A DNA stretch of 45,536 bases from NCBI GenBank assembly GCA_947630455.1, contig CANRHP010000009.1:1-45536 (forward strand). The letters run 5' to 3'. Positions 8,163 through 17,270 of the stretch are shown piece by piece. The notes under the pieces are model-generated. The model ran no database searches and was not told the origin of the DNA. It saw only the letters and a program-made list of their open reading frames with translations. Position numbers and translations under genes: made by a program. This DNA is from an uncultured Clostridia bacterium (lineage in GTDB: Bacteria; Bacillota; Clostridia; Christensenellales; CAG-314). Each line of letters begins with the position of its first letter. The stretch's first letter is position 1.

Positions 8163-10907
8163 ATGAACAACAAATCTAAAACAACAGTAAAACCGTTGTC
8201 GGAAAACACGCGCAGGGCGATCATCATTACTGCAATCATCGTGGTTGCGGTTATCATTTTGTCCGTGGCGCTTGCTTTGATATTGAAGCCCGGGCAAAAC
8301 ACTCCCGCCGACAACAACTCCGGCAGCACGGGAAGCTCGTCGCTCACCATTCGTAACGGCGACTTCTACTACACCACATCGGATGATACGGCCTATCCCA
8401 AGACTGCGCAAAACTGGTCAAAATACGGCTACAAAGCCAAAACGGACAGCAGCCACGACTTTGATTCCATATCCACTAACGAAAAAGCGTTGATGGGCGT
8501 TGTCACCACCGCTACCGAAGGGGACGGCGATACCTGGGATACCGTACTCGAGGATCTCAAGGTTGAAGGCATAATCAATGCCACAAACCCGGGTAAACAC
8601 GACTCGGAGTTGGAGGACGACAACGTGTACATGATCGCTGCCAAGGAGGCGACAACGGCAAGTATTCTGTCCGACAGCTTCAGTGTGTCCAGCGGTAAAT
8701 CCGTAAAAATAACCGTATGGCTCAACACCGCTCAGCTCGCGGAGGGCAGCAAGGCCGTCGTCATGGTTCAGGAATCCACTCAATCCGCAATGGCCAAATA
8801 TTGGTATGCGTATGACTTTGATGTCGAAAAGACAAATATCGCAGACGCCAACGGCTGGACAAGTCGCGAATTTTACATCTTCAACCGCGAAACAAGCACC
8901 AAATATATACGCGTAAGTGTTGGTTTGGGCAATGTTTACAGCGGAGAAGAAGGGCTTGATCTTGTGGGCGACGGCGATGAAAAGCAGCCCATTACCGGCG
9001 AAGGTATTTTGTTTGTGGACGATATAACCTACGAGGAAGTGACTGCAAACGACTATCGCGAAACAGTCGACGCTCCCGACGCCGCAAACAGCACACGTTT
9101 CAAGGTAATTGAAAACGAAGATATCGAAGATGAAAGCATCTATCTCGATTGGGATAAGCAGAGCACGCTTGGAACGGAAGCCGTTTACTCAACATCCGAA
9201 GAGTTCCAAAACAGCGGCGAAGAATACTTCCCCTTTACCGACAGAGACGACTTCTACAAAGACGCCGAAAAGAGTGATTCCGGCGAAACGGAACCGGAAC
9301 GCGTTGCAACCGAATTTAAAATTCACAAGCTTGTTTACGATGGAAGCAATCCCGGGGAAATTATAAGCTATCGTCTAAATGCCGCCAAATTGTCAGCCAA
9401 TGCAGGCGCGCAAAACGGCATCAACACTCTGTACAGCTTGTGGTCCAAAGACCATCACCATGTAAGCTTTTGGCTGAGAGTGACGCAACAAAACGAGGTG
9501 GCGGAAGCAAACATTTACGTACAAACATACGATAACGAAGCCGGCGAATGGAAGGACGTAAACAACGGAAGCTGGACAAGCATTGTTACAAGCAAGGAAA
9601 TCGACACCGATGCAAATTGCGGCTGGCTGAAATATGATGTGTATGTCAAGCCTTCTGCAGTTGAACAGGAGGTCAGCATTCTCGTAACTTTGGGCAACAA
9701 GGATTCCTACACGGATAAGGAAATCGAACAGAGTCTTGTACCCAAGGGAACACTGTATATCACTACTCCCTCCTACGAAAAAATTTCTTCGAGAGACTAC
9801 AACAACGCAAGCAGCGGCAGCTACGCCAAGAAGCTGGACCTCATCGGAGTATCCGCAAGCACCAGCGTAACAAACGGATCGTTTTCCTCAACGGACAACA
9901 CCGTAACGCAGCCCTCCAATTGGTCTCCCGCATTTGCAGGTGACAGCATGCTCTACCGTGACGGCAAGGATACGGAGGCTATTGAAGGTATCGAGAGAAA
10001 ACGCAGCGATGTGACGGGCAGTCAAGTTTTACGCGGTATCGAGGAGGGACTCGGTTACGGCGACTACGACGACGAACAGAGAAACGTTCTGCGTATCAGA
10101 AACAACGTTGCAACAAGCTTCGGATATTTCTCCAATGACATAACACTCTCCACAAGAACAGTTTACGTATTTTCTGTTTTAGCGAAAGGAGACAACGCAA
10201 ACTTCTACCTGATGAACACCGACACAACTCTCAACAGAGCGGACAGAGTGATTGCAACGGGCAAGGAAGTGACAGAAAATGAAACGTCCTTCGGACAACT
10301 GATCCAACACAGCGATTTGCAAAACGGTTGGTCGCGTTATTACATTATGGTAATCACTGGCGACGAAACGCAGACTGTCCGTATCGCACTGTTTAACGGC
10401 AGCCTTGACGGTACAAAGCTCAATCAAGGCGACGTGTACTTTGACGCAGTTCAAATGACCTCGCTGGGATCCTTCTCCACAGCGGAAAACACCGAAGATG
10501 AGGACGCAGAAAAATACATCGTCAATTGGTCGATGGGCAACTACGAATTTAACGGTGAGACAATCACCATTCAGGATCTGCTTACCAAAGAGCAGGTTGA
10601 GCTGCTTGTAAAGGTAGGCGCGCTTGAGCTTGACGAAGGCGAACAAGCTGCTGACGGTGCACTGAGCGCGCTGCTTGCCGACAGCAAATACGTTCCCTCC
10701 GAAGAAGATTGGACGGAGATGCTCAAGGTTCCCGAAACGAACGACGAGAGCAATGGCGACGAGAATGAAACACCCGTTGAACGTACACCCGTAGACGTAG
10801 GACTGTTGCTGTCGGTAATTTCCAGTGTGGCGCTCGTTGCGGCATTGCTGGTCGTTATCGTAGTAAAAATGTTCAAAAACAAAAAGAATTTAAAGAAAGC
10901 TGCCTGA
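8163..10907 (+). CDS. Large extracytoplasmic protein with N-terminal TM/signal and C-terminal TM plus Lys-rich tail
   Basis: N-terminal RRAIIITAIIVVAVIILSVALALIL; long acidic, beta-rich ectodomain; C-terminal LLLSVISSVALVAALLVVIVVKMFKNKKNLKKAA; no LPXTG seen. Confidence 0.85.
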   Translation: MNNKSKTTVKPLSENTRRAIIITAIIVVAVIILSVALALILKPGQNTPADNNSGSTGSSSLTIRNGDFYYTTSDDTAYPKTAQNWSKYGYKAKTDSSHDFDSISTNEKALMGVVTTATEGDGDTWDTVLEDLKVEGIINATNPGKHDSELEDDNVYMIAAKEATTASILSDSFSVSSGKSVKITVWLNTAQLAEGSKAVVMVQESTQSAMAKYWYAYDFDVEKTNIADANGWTSREFYIFNRETSTKYIRVSVGLGNVYSGEEGLDLVGDGDEKQPITGEGILFVDDITYEEVTANDYRETVDAPDAANSTRFKVIENEDIEDESIYLDWDKQSTLGTEAVYSTSEEFQNSGEEYFPFTDRDDFYKDAEKSDSGETEPERVATEFKIHKLVYDGSNPGEIISYRLNAAKLSANAGAQNGINTLYSLWSKDHHHVSFWLRVTQQNEVAEANIYVQTYDNEAGEWKDVNNGSWTSIVTSKEIDTDANCGWLKYDVYVKPSAVEQEVSILVTLGNKDSYTDKEIEQSLVPKGTLYITTPSYEKISSRDYNNASSGSYAKKLDLIGVSASTSVTNGSFSSTDNTVTQPSNWSPAFAGDSMLYRDGKDTEAIEGIERKRSDVTGSQVLRGIEEGLGYGDYDDEQRNVLRIRNNVATSFGYFSNDITLSTRTVYVFSVLAKGDNANFYLMNTDTTLNRADRVIATGKEVTENETSFGQLIQHSDLQNGWSRYYIMVITGDETQTVRIALFNGSLDGTKLNQGDVYFDAVQMTSLGSFSTAENTEDEDAEKYIVNWSMGNYEFNGETITIQDLLTKEQVELLVKVGALELDEGEQAADGALSALLADSKYVPSEEDWTEMLKVPETNDESNGDENETPVERTPVDVGLLLSVISSVALVAALLVVIVVKMFKNKKNLKKAA

Positions 10908-10936
10908 CAACGGCAAAACAGAAATTAATAGTTGAC

Positions 10937-10969
10937 AAAGGACGCAAACCGTAAGGCTGCGTCCTTTTT
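10937..10969 (+). terminator. Rho-independent terminator
   Basis: AAAGGACGCA-aaccgtaaggc-TGCGTCCTTT followed by TT, directly after the 8163..10907 gene. Confidence 0.85.
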
Positions 10970-11025
10970 ATATGTTTAAGCAGATTAATTATTATACAAT
11001 ATTATAAAAATCCTTTTTATTGGCA

Positions 11026-11532
11026 CTATCGTTTGTTACAAACTTTTTTTAACATATTAAGCAATTGTGCGGCAACCTGCTCGGGAGTGAACTCGTCGGT
11101 TGCAATAGCAATATCCGCATAGGTGCCATACAAGACGGAACGCTGTTGGATAAAGGCGTTGAGTTGGGAAACCGTCAGTCCGTCAAAAAGAGGTCTACCG
11201 CCGTTGAGTCTACGATGAATGATATCCGCACTTGCTTGCAGCCACACCACCCTGCCGGTTGCAGCCAATTGGGAAAAACTATCGCAAAGAACACTTCCGC
11301 CTCCGCATGCTATTACCGCAGCCTTGCTTGTCAGTTTGCTTAATTCGTGGTTTTCCAGCGAACGAAAATACTGCTCTCCATCCTGCTCGAGTATGCGCTG
11401 CACACTTTTACCGGCAACACTTTCAATCTCGTGATCCACATCAATAAACTCTGTTGTCAACTTATCGGCGAGCAAAGCACCTACCGTGGATTTGCCCGTT
11501 GCAGCAAACCCGATGAGAATAATCTTGTCCAT
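11026..11532 (-). CDS. aroK: Shikimate kinase
   Basis: IILIGFAATGKSTVGALLADKL (Walker A), FIDVDHEIE, AVIACGGGSVL, GRPLFDG. Confidence 0.95.
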   Translation of the reverse strand: MDKIILIGFAATGKSTVGALLADKLTTEFIDVDHEIESVAGKSVQRILEQDGEQYFRSLENHELSKLTSKAAVIACGGGSVLCDSFSQLAATGRVVWLQASADIIHRRLNGGRPLFDGLTVSQLNAFIQQRSVLYGTYADIAIATDEFTPEQVAAQLLNMLKKVCNKR

Positions 11533-11599
11533 ATCACTTTACCTTATACAATAACAAAGCAAAATCCACTTCCGCAGCATTCCGCATTTCATATTATCT

Positions 11600-12025
11600 C
11601 TATCTGTGTTTGCCGACGAAAAAATCCACCGCGTCAATATAGCTTTGTATTCCTTTTCCCACAAATCGAGCGGCACACACATCGGCAAGTACGTCAACAT
11701 GTCTGAATGCTTCACGTTTCATAATATCCGTCATATGCACTTCTGCAACCGGTACGTCTATGCACTCGATACAATCCCTCAACGCGTAGCTGTAGTGACT
11801 GTAAGCGCCGGCATTGAAAATTACGCCATCACAGCTTGTTTGCTGCAAAATATCTACCAGCTCGCCCTCACTGTTGCTGTGACGGCAATATATTTCTACG
11901 TTTTGCGTCGCGGCGTAGCTGCGCAGCTTGTTTTCCAGCTCGGACAGCGTATCGCTTCCGTATAATTCGGGATTACGCTTTCCAAGCATATTAAGATTTA
12001 CTCCATTGAGAATCAGCAGTTTCAT
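11600..12025 (-). CDS. aroQ: Type II 3-dehydroquinate dehydratase
   Basis: LLILNGVNLNMLGKRNPELYGSDTL, CRHSNSEGELVDILQ, FNAGAYSHYSYALRDCIE, PVAEVHMTDIMKREAFRH. Confidence 0.95.
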   Translation of the reverse strand: MKLLILNGVNLNMLGKRNPELYGSDTLSELENKLRSYAATQNVEIYCRHSNSEGELVDILQQTSCDGVIFNAGAYSHYSYALRDCIECIDVPVAEVHMTDIMKREAFRHVDVLADVCAARFVGKGIQSYIDAVDFFVGKHR

Positions 12026-12034
12026 ATTTATTCC

Positions 12035-14038
12035 TTAAATATAATCGAATTCCTTTACGTAAGCAAGGTAGCCCTCGTAGTCGTCCTGAACAGGAGTTCC
12101 TGTCCACAAGGAAAAACCGACAGTACCCTGAAAATAGTTCATTTCAAAGCCGTCGACAACAGTCAAGCCGCGTGCTTCTGCCTTTTCCCGAATGGCACTG
12201 TAACCCATATAAGCCGAAATAAACACAAATTTACAACTATTTGGCAGAGATAAACCCTGCTCATAGGTACACTCCGGTATAAAAGTCAACATTCCGACCG
12301 GATCCGCGACCTCATCGGGCAGACCGTATCTATCGCGAAGCAACCGCGCATTTTGAGCGGTTCTGTTGAATACTCGCATTTTACAGCCGTAGTTGAGCAG
12401 TTCCGAAACGCATGATTGCGCTGCGCCGCCGGCACCTACTATCCAAAGAGGTTTGTTGACAAAATCCACCCCGTGTTTTTGCAGAGAATGCACAAGCCCA
12501 TAGCCGTCCGTGGATTGCGGCACAATGCCCTTGCCTACCGTGTTTACCGCAGGTATATCCGCGTTCAGCAGCTGCGCCACTCGGATTTTGAAGGGCATTG
12601 TCACATTTAGACCGTCATAAGAGTCTATTACACGCAAAAGCTCCGCGTCGGAGACATCCGCGGCAAGCGTGACGATACCGTAGCTGCAGCATACTCCTGC
12701 CTGCATAGCAAGATAAGTCTGCATGCGCGGAGAAACGCTTTGAAGTATATTTGTCCCGATCAGCCCCAATTTAAGAGGGCGTATACCGAGAGAATCGAGA
12801 AACTGCGGATAAGAAATATCAAACGGGGCGCTGTCTATACAACCGCTGCCTGCAATAATGGATAGTACTGCTCCACACATGGCAATACGATGGTCGTCGA
12901 ACGTTTTGAACCGCTTGCCGCAGGGCACAACACCGTCAGAAATAACCGTAAGATTTGCACCGTCAAAGCTGCATTGCTGATGGACAACGTTTGCCATATG
13001 CTCTATCGCTTCAACGCGGTTACATTCCTTGTGAACAAGCTCCCCAACACATTCAAAATGATGCTCGCCCTTGATAAATAACGCCATTGTAGCAAGCAGC
13101 GGAATTTCGTCAATACCGTCACATACGTCATGCGCCGTAGCAGCAATGGGAGACAGCGTACTGCATTTTACGCATATATCCCCTACTTGTTCGCCCAAAA
13201 CCGTATGAATATTACAAATGCTCAGTTTTGCACCACTGCGTTTCAGCACATTGTAAAAGCCCATACGCGTAGGATTTACCAATACATTTGTAAAGGTATT
13301 TTCCTGTCCTCGCAGCAGTGCCAAAGCCACAGAATAGGCTGTAGCGGAAGGATCGTTTGGCAATTCCACATCAAAGGCGTTGGGACGACTTTTTTTCACG
13401 CTAACGGAATACTTGCCATTTTTGTATGAGGTTTTGATATCGGCGCCGAGTTCGGCAAGAAGCAATTCGGTGTGATTGCGCGTCGGCATTTGCTCGATAT
13501 ACTCGGTTTGTCCTTCGGCGAAAAGTCCTGCAAGCAAAACCGCGCTTTTTACCTGCGCGGAATTTACTTCGGCATTGATAACGGCGCCGTGCAGAGATCC
13601 GCCTTGGCATACAAATAAGCTGCCGGGTTTATATTCGATCTGCGCGCCTAAACGCCGCAACGGTTCCACAACGCGCCTCATAGGGCGTTGGATCAAACTG
13701 TCATCACCGACAAACACGGCTTTCACACCCAACCCTGAGACAAGTCCGGCAAGCAGACGTGCCGTTGTACCGCTGTTTCCGCAATTGATAGTTACTTCAC
13801 TCTTGGGCAAGGCGATCGGCTTGACTGCTGCGGAATTGCCTTCTATACGAATTTCCGCGCCTAAAGCTTCCAATGCGCGTATTGTTGAAACTACATCCTG
13901 CGAAAAAGTCACATTGCTTATCGTGCTCACTCCGTCGGCTATGGCAGCCAAAATAAATGCACGATGAGTCAATGATTTGTCGCTGCATCGGATATTTGCA
14001 GCGAGATCAAATTTGTCGTTGAATGCGATCATACTCAT
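12035..14038 (-). CDS. Fused EPSP synthase (AroA, N-terminal) and shikimate dehydrogenase (AroE, C-terminal)
   Basis: Uninterrupted 667-aa ORF. AroA: SDKSLTHRAFILAAIADG, INCGNSGTTARLLAGL, QRPMRRVVEPLRRLGA, TFDDHRIAMCGAVL. AroE from about residue 425: LKLGLIGTNILQSVSPRMQTYL, NVTMPFK, GAGGAAQSCVSELL, NRTAQNARLL. Confidence 0.9.
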   Translation of the reverse strand: MSMIAFNDKFDLAANIRCSDKSLTHRAFILAAIADGVSTISNVTFSQDVVSTIRALEALGAEIRIEGNSAAVKPIALPKSEVTINCGNSGTTARLLAGLVSGLGVKAVFVGDDSLIQRPMRRVVEPLRRLGAQIEYKPGSLFVCQGGSLHGAVINAEVNSAQVKSAVLLAGLFAEGQTEYIEQMPTRNHTELLLAELGADIKTSYKNGKYSVSVKKSRPNAFDVELPNDPSATAYSVALALLRGQENTFTNVLVNPTRMGFYNVLKRSGAKLSICNIHTVLGEQVGDICVKCSTLSPIAATAHDVCDGIDEIPLLATMALFIKGEHHFECVGELVHKECNRVEAIEHMANVVHQQCSFDGANLTVISDGVVPCGKRFKTFDDHRIAMCGAVLSIIAGSGCIDSAPFDISYPQFLDSLGIRPLKLGLIGTNILQSVSPRMQTYLAMQAGVCCSYGIVTLAADVSDAELLRVIDSYDGLNVTMPFKIRVAQLLNADIPAVNTVGKGIVPQSTDGYGLVHSLQKHGVDFVNKPLWIVGAGGAAQSCVSELLNYGCKMRVFNRTAQNARLLRDRYGLPDEVADPVGMLTFIPECTYEQGLSLPNSCKFVFISAYMGYSAIREKAEARGLTVVDGFEMNYFQGTVGFSLWTGTPVQDDYEGYLAYVKEFDYI

Positions 14039-14065
14039 TGTTTTAGTCCTGTTTACACCTGCTTT

Positions 14066-14986
14066 TTAATACAATAAAAGCTCTTTTAAGCTGTCAAGCG
14101 GCAAATACGTAAGATCGAAAGTTGTAGGCAGCGCAAATGCCACGCTTCCTTCTTTATTTTTCTTGTCTTGAAGGGTCAAATCCAAAATTTTCTCGGTAAG
14201 AGGACTTATGGAAAATGATTTTTCCGTCTCGCCGCACCACGTTGACGTATATTGCTTGGAACACAAGCCCAAGCTTGCAGCAAGTTTCGTTTCGTAATAG
14301 ATCCCGTTTGCAACAGCACATCCATGGTAAAGCCCCAGAGCAAGCTCCATGGCGTGCCCAATTGTGTGTCCGAAATTCAACGCATTGCGCTTTCCTCTGC
14401 AATAGGGATCCTCTGCACAAATTTCCTGTTTAAATCGAACGCATGCCGCAATGACGGATTGCAAATTTTCTCCATTGGTAACACAGTTGTCTATTTCTTT
14501 GTTAAGCATACGGTATTTGAGTATTTCACCGGCGCCGCTTTTCAGTTGTTCTTCATCAAGCGTGTGCAAAAAATCCGGATCAATCAAAGTATCGAAATTG
14601 AAGAAATAACTGCCCACGGCATTTTTGACTCCGTCGAGATCTATCGCTGTTTTACCGCCTATTGCACTGTCCACCATTGCGATGAGCGTTGTAGGAACAT
14701 GCAAAAGACGGATTCCGCGTTTGAAAATACTGCAAGCAAAACCAACTGTGTCACCCACACTGCCGCCGCCGACAGCTACAACCAACCCTGCGGGAGTAAG
14801 CTGTTTGGAAAGAAACCATCTACAAAGTGCAGCAACATTGTCGAAGCTCTTTGCCTGTTCGCCGCGCGGCAATAAAAACACGTTGTCTCCGGCAATGCCA
14901 TAAAGCTCGGCAATGTACGGATCCGTCACCACAAGTGCATGTTTGTAACGAGAAAAAACAAAATTATCAAAATAAACGTCACCCAT
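14066..14986 (-). CDS. aroB: 3-dehydroquinate synthase (short form, 306 aa)
   Basis: VVAVGGGSVGDTVGF, HVPTTLIAMVDSAIGGKTAIDLDGVKN, LNFGHTIGHAMELA. Confidence 0.93.
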   Translation of the reverse strand: MGDVYFDNFVFSRYKHALVVTDPYIAELYGIAGDNVFLLPRGEQAKSFDNVAALCRWFLSKQLTPAGLVVAVGGGSVGDTVGFACSIFKRGIRLLHVPTTLIAMVDSAIGGKTAIDLDGVKNAVGSYFFNFDTLIDPDFLHTLDEEQLKSGAGEILKYRMLNKEIDNCVTNGENLQSVIAACVRFKQEICAEDPYCRGKRNALNFGHTIGHAMELALGLYHGCAVANGIYYETKLAASLGLCSKQYTSTWCGETEKSFSISPLTEKILDLTLQDKKNKEGSVAFALPTTFDLTYLPLDSLKELLLY

Positions 14987-14987
14987 A

Positions 14988-16031
14988 TCAGATACCTTGC
15001 TTTAGCAATTGATCGGCAATGACATACGCCAAAATATTTTCCGCAATAACTCCCACATTAGGAACAACGCAAGAGTCGGCACGTTCGTAATGTTGAGCAA
15101 CCTGTTGATGTGTTGCAGCATCCACCGTTTGCACCCCTTTGACAGTGGGCACAGGTTTAACTGTGAGATGACAAATAATGTCCTCGCCCGTGGTCAAGCC
15201 AGAAACTATCCCGCCGCACTTGTTTGTTGCGTAGACAATTTTGTCCTCTTTGACAATGAGTTCGTCGTGCGCTTCAACTCCTGTCAATGATGCGTATTTG
15301 CTTCCGATTCCGAAGCTGATACCTTTAACGGACGGTATTCCGACAAGATTTGCCGCAATAACGGCATCAAGCCGTTCGGAATAGGGGGCAATCTCGCCGA
15401 GTCCCATCGGCACACCGGTGGCGCCAACGGCTACAATGCCTCCAAGACTGTTGCCCTGTTCGCGGGCACGATCGACAGCCTGCCTCATCAATTCCGTCGC
15501 ATATCGACACGGACAGTGCAAAATTGCGAAATGAGGTTCCTTTTGCGATATACCGTAACGAAAACGATTGCGCGAAGATATACCTCCCAGCTTTTCCACG
15601 TAACTGTAAGTAAATATTCCTCTTTGTGCAAGAAGCTGCTTGCAGACTGCGCCCAATACTACATAACAGACACTGCTGCGCGCACTTGTGCGCTCTGCAA
15701 GCTGTCTCGCGGTCAACGCGGGAAAACGGCTTTGCCCAACGACATCACTGTGCCCGCTGCGCAAAGCGGTTATATCCGGTCGCGTTTCTACGCATTTGTT
15801 TGCAATAAAAAAATGCATTTCTCCGTCAACCGTTACGTTGTCGCCAACCATGCCCTGCCACACAGCAATGTCCTCAAATTGCTGACGTGTGCTGCGGCCA
15901 TAGCCTTGCTTGCGCAGCGCCAACTGTTTGTTGACCTCGCTTGCGGAAAAGGTAAAGCCTTGGGGCAACCCGCAGATGATACCCTTGTAGCACTCGCCGT
16001 GAGAAGTACCGTCGAAAGAAAAAGTTATCAT
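14988..16031 (-). CDS. aroC: Divergent chorismate synthase
   Basis: FSFDGTSHGECYKGIICGLPQGF, RKQGYGRSTRQQFEDI, RSGHSDVVGQ, ERTSARSS; ATG overlaps the upstream stop as ATGA; position within the aro operon. Confidence 0.85.
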   Translation of the reverse strand: MITFSFDGTSHGECYKGIICGLPQGFTFSASEVNKQLALRKQGYGRSTRQQFEDIAVWQGMVGDNVTVDGEMHFFIANKCVETRPDITALRSGHSDVVGQSRFPALTARQLAERTSARSSVCYVVLGAVCKQLLAQRGIFTYSYVEKLGGISSRNRFRYGISQKEPHFAILHCPCRYATELMRQAVDRAREQGNSLGGIVAVGATGVPMGLGEIAPYSERLDAVIAANLVGIPSVKGISFGIGSKYASLTGVEAHDELIVKEDKIVYATNKCGGIVSGLTTGEDIICHLTVKPVPTVKGVQTVDAATHQQVAQHYERADSCVVPNVGVIAENILAYVIADQLLKQGI

Positions 16032-17230
16032 AATGTGCTCCACTGTTCGGGTAGTATTCTATTAGTTTTGAACCACTCGGTATCCTTGAGTTTGCTGTCG
16101 TCGGCGGAAAAATACATAGAAATCCTTCCGTCGGTGCAGGTAAACACAACATCGCCGTTGAGCGCATGATATCCCGTGTCCATGTACCGACCGTTGTTTC
16201 CGTCCATAACCACGTCGGCGCAGCCCGTGACAAAAACATTGTCGGTATAACGAGCTGCTCGATTTATAAACTCCTGCGTAGGGAATGTGCTCAGTGCATT
16301 TTGAGTGTACTCCACACTGCCCGCAATGCAGCAAACGCAAACATATTGAGGTTTGATTGCGTCAAGCAGCGGCAAGCTTCCGGAGGTAGAGGAGCCGTGA
16401 TGCCCTCCCTTATACAGAGTAACCTGACCGAGAGTAGGATTGTTTGCTAAAAGAGATGTCTCGCCCGCCTCAGCCAAATCACCCGTAAACAAATAGCAGT
16501 TTTCGTTCTGCCTGATCGCAATACACACCGAACAGTCATTTTCTTCTGCCGTAAGCTTTTCGTAGTAATCCTGATAAAGCACTTCCATAGTGACTCCGCT
16601 GCCCAGGTCGTACACCTTTTGCGCACCGTTTTGCTCATTGCAGCATTGTAACGCCGTATAGCAACTGGCGCCTTTGGCTATTTCGTCGTCACGCGCTTTA
16701 CAATAAGCGAGAAAAACATCGCCCACAGCATGCGTTTGGGAAAACTGTATTATTGTACGGCAATCGTAACGTGAAAAAATTCCCTTGACGACGGTGGTTC
16801 CTACAAAACCGGCGAGGTGATCTGCGTCGCCATGCGTTGCAACGACATACTCCAACACACCGTCCGTACAGTACCTGTCCAAATATTGCGCAACAGACGC
16901 CGCACCCTCGAGAGAGGGACCTGCGTCGATGAGAACATCAGTGTCGCCGACTTTTATGTAGATGCAATCGCCGTTGCCGCCATAGGTTTGAAGAAAATGT
17001 ATCGAAAGCTGCTCGGAAGCAATAGCATTTACATTATAAATCCGTTTGTCGTAGCCATGCAGACCGTAAACTCCGCCCCACCAGCCGAGGTAATATCCCG
17101 TCAAAACCAATAAAAGAAGCAATATCGAACTAACCGCTCCGCAAATGAGCAACAGCACCTTGCGCCAACGCGCGGTCAAGGTGCCTTTTTTGTTAAGCTC
17201 GACTGTTGTGGAGGAATTGGTTTTGTTCAT
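16028..17230 (-). CDS. Membrane-anchored ComEC/Rec2-like MBL-fold hydrolase, no ComEC channel domain
   Basis: N-terminal TM (VLLLICGAVSSILLLLLVLTGYYLGWW); GDTDVLIDAGP, ATHGDADHLAGF (HxDxDH), NCYLFTGDLAEAGE, YKGGHHGSSTSGS. Confidence 0.88.
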   Translation of the reverse strand: MNKTNSSTTVELNKKGTLTARWRKVLLLICGAVSSILLLLLVLTGYYLGWWGGVYGLHGYDKRIYNVNAIASEQLSIHFLQTYGGNGDCIYIKVGDTDVLIDAGPSLEGAASVAQYLDRYCTDGVLEYVVATHGDADHLAGFVGTTVVKGIFSRYDCRTIIQFSQTHAVGDVFLAYCKARDDEIAKGASCYTALQCCNEQNGAQKVYDLGSGVTMEVLYQDYYEKLTAEENDCSVCIAIRQNENCYLFTGDLAEAGETSLLANNPTLGQVTLYKGGHHGSSTSGSLPLLDAIKPQYVCVCCIAGSVEYTQNALSTFPTQEFINRAARYTDNVFVTGCADVVMDGNNGRYMDTGYHALNGDVVFTCTDGRISMYFSADDSKLKDTEWFKTNRILPEQWSTL

Positions 17231-17270
17231 TAGTGCTTTTACGTTTTATCCGTTTGCCGACCGCAGCGGA

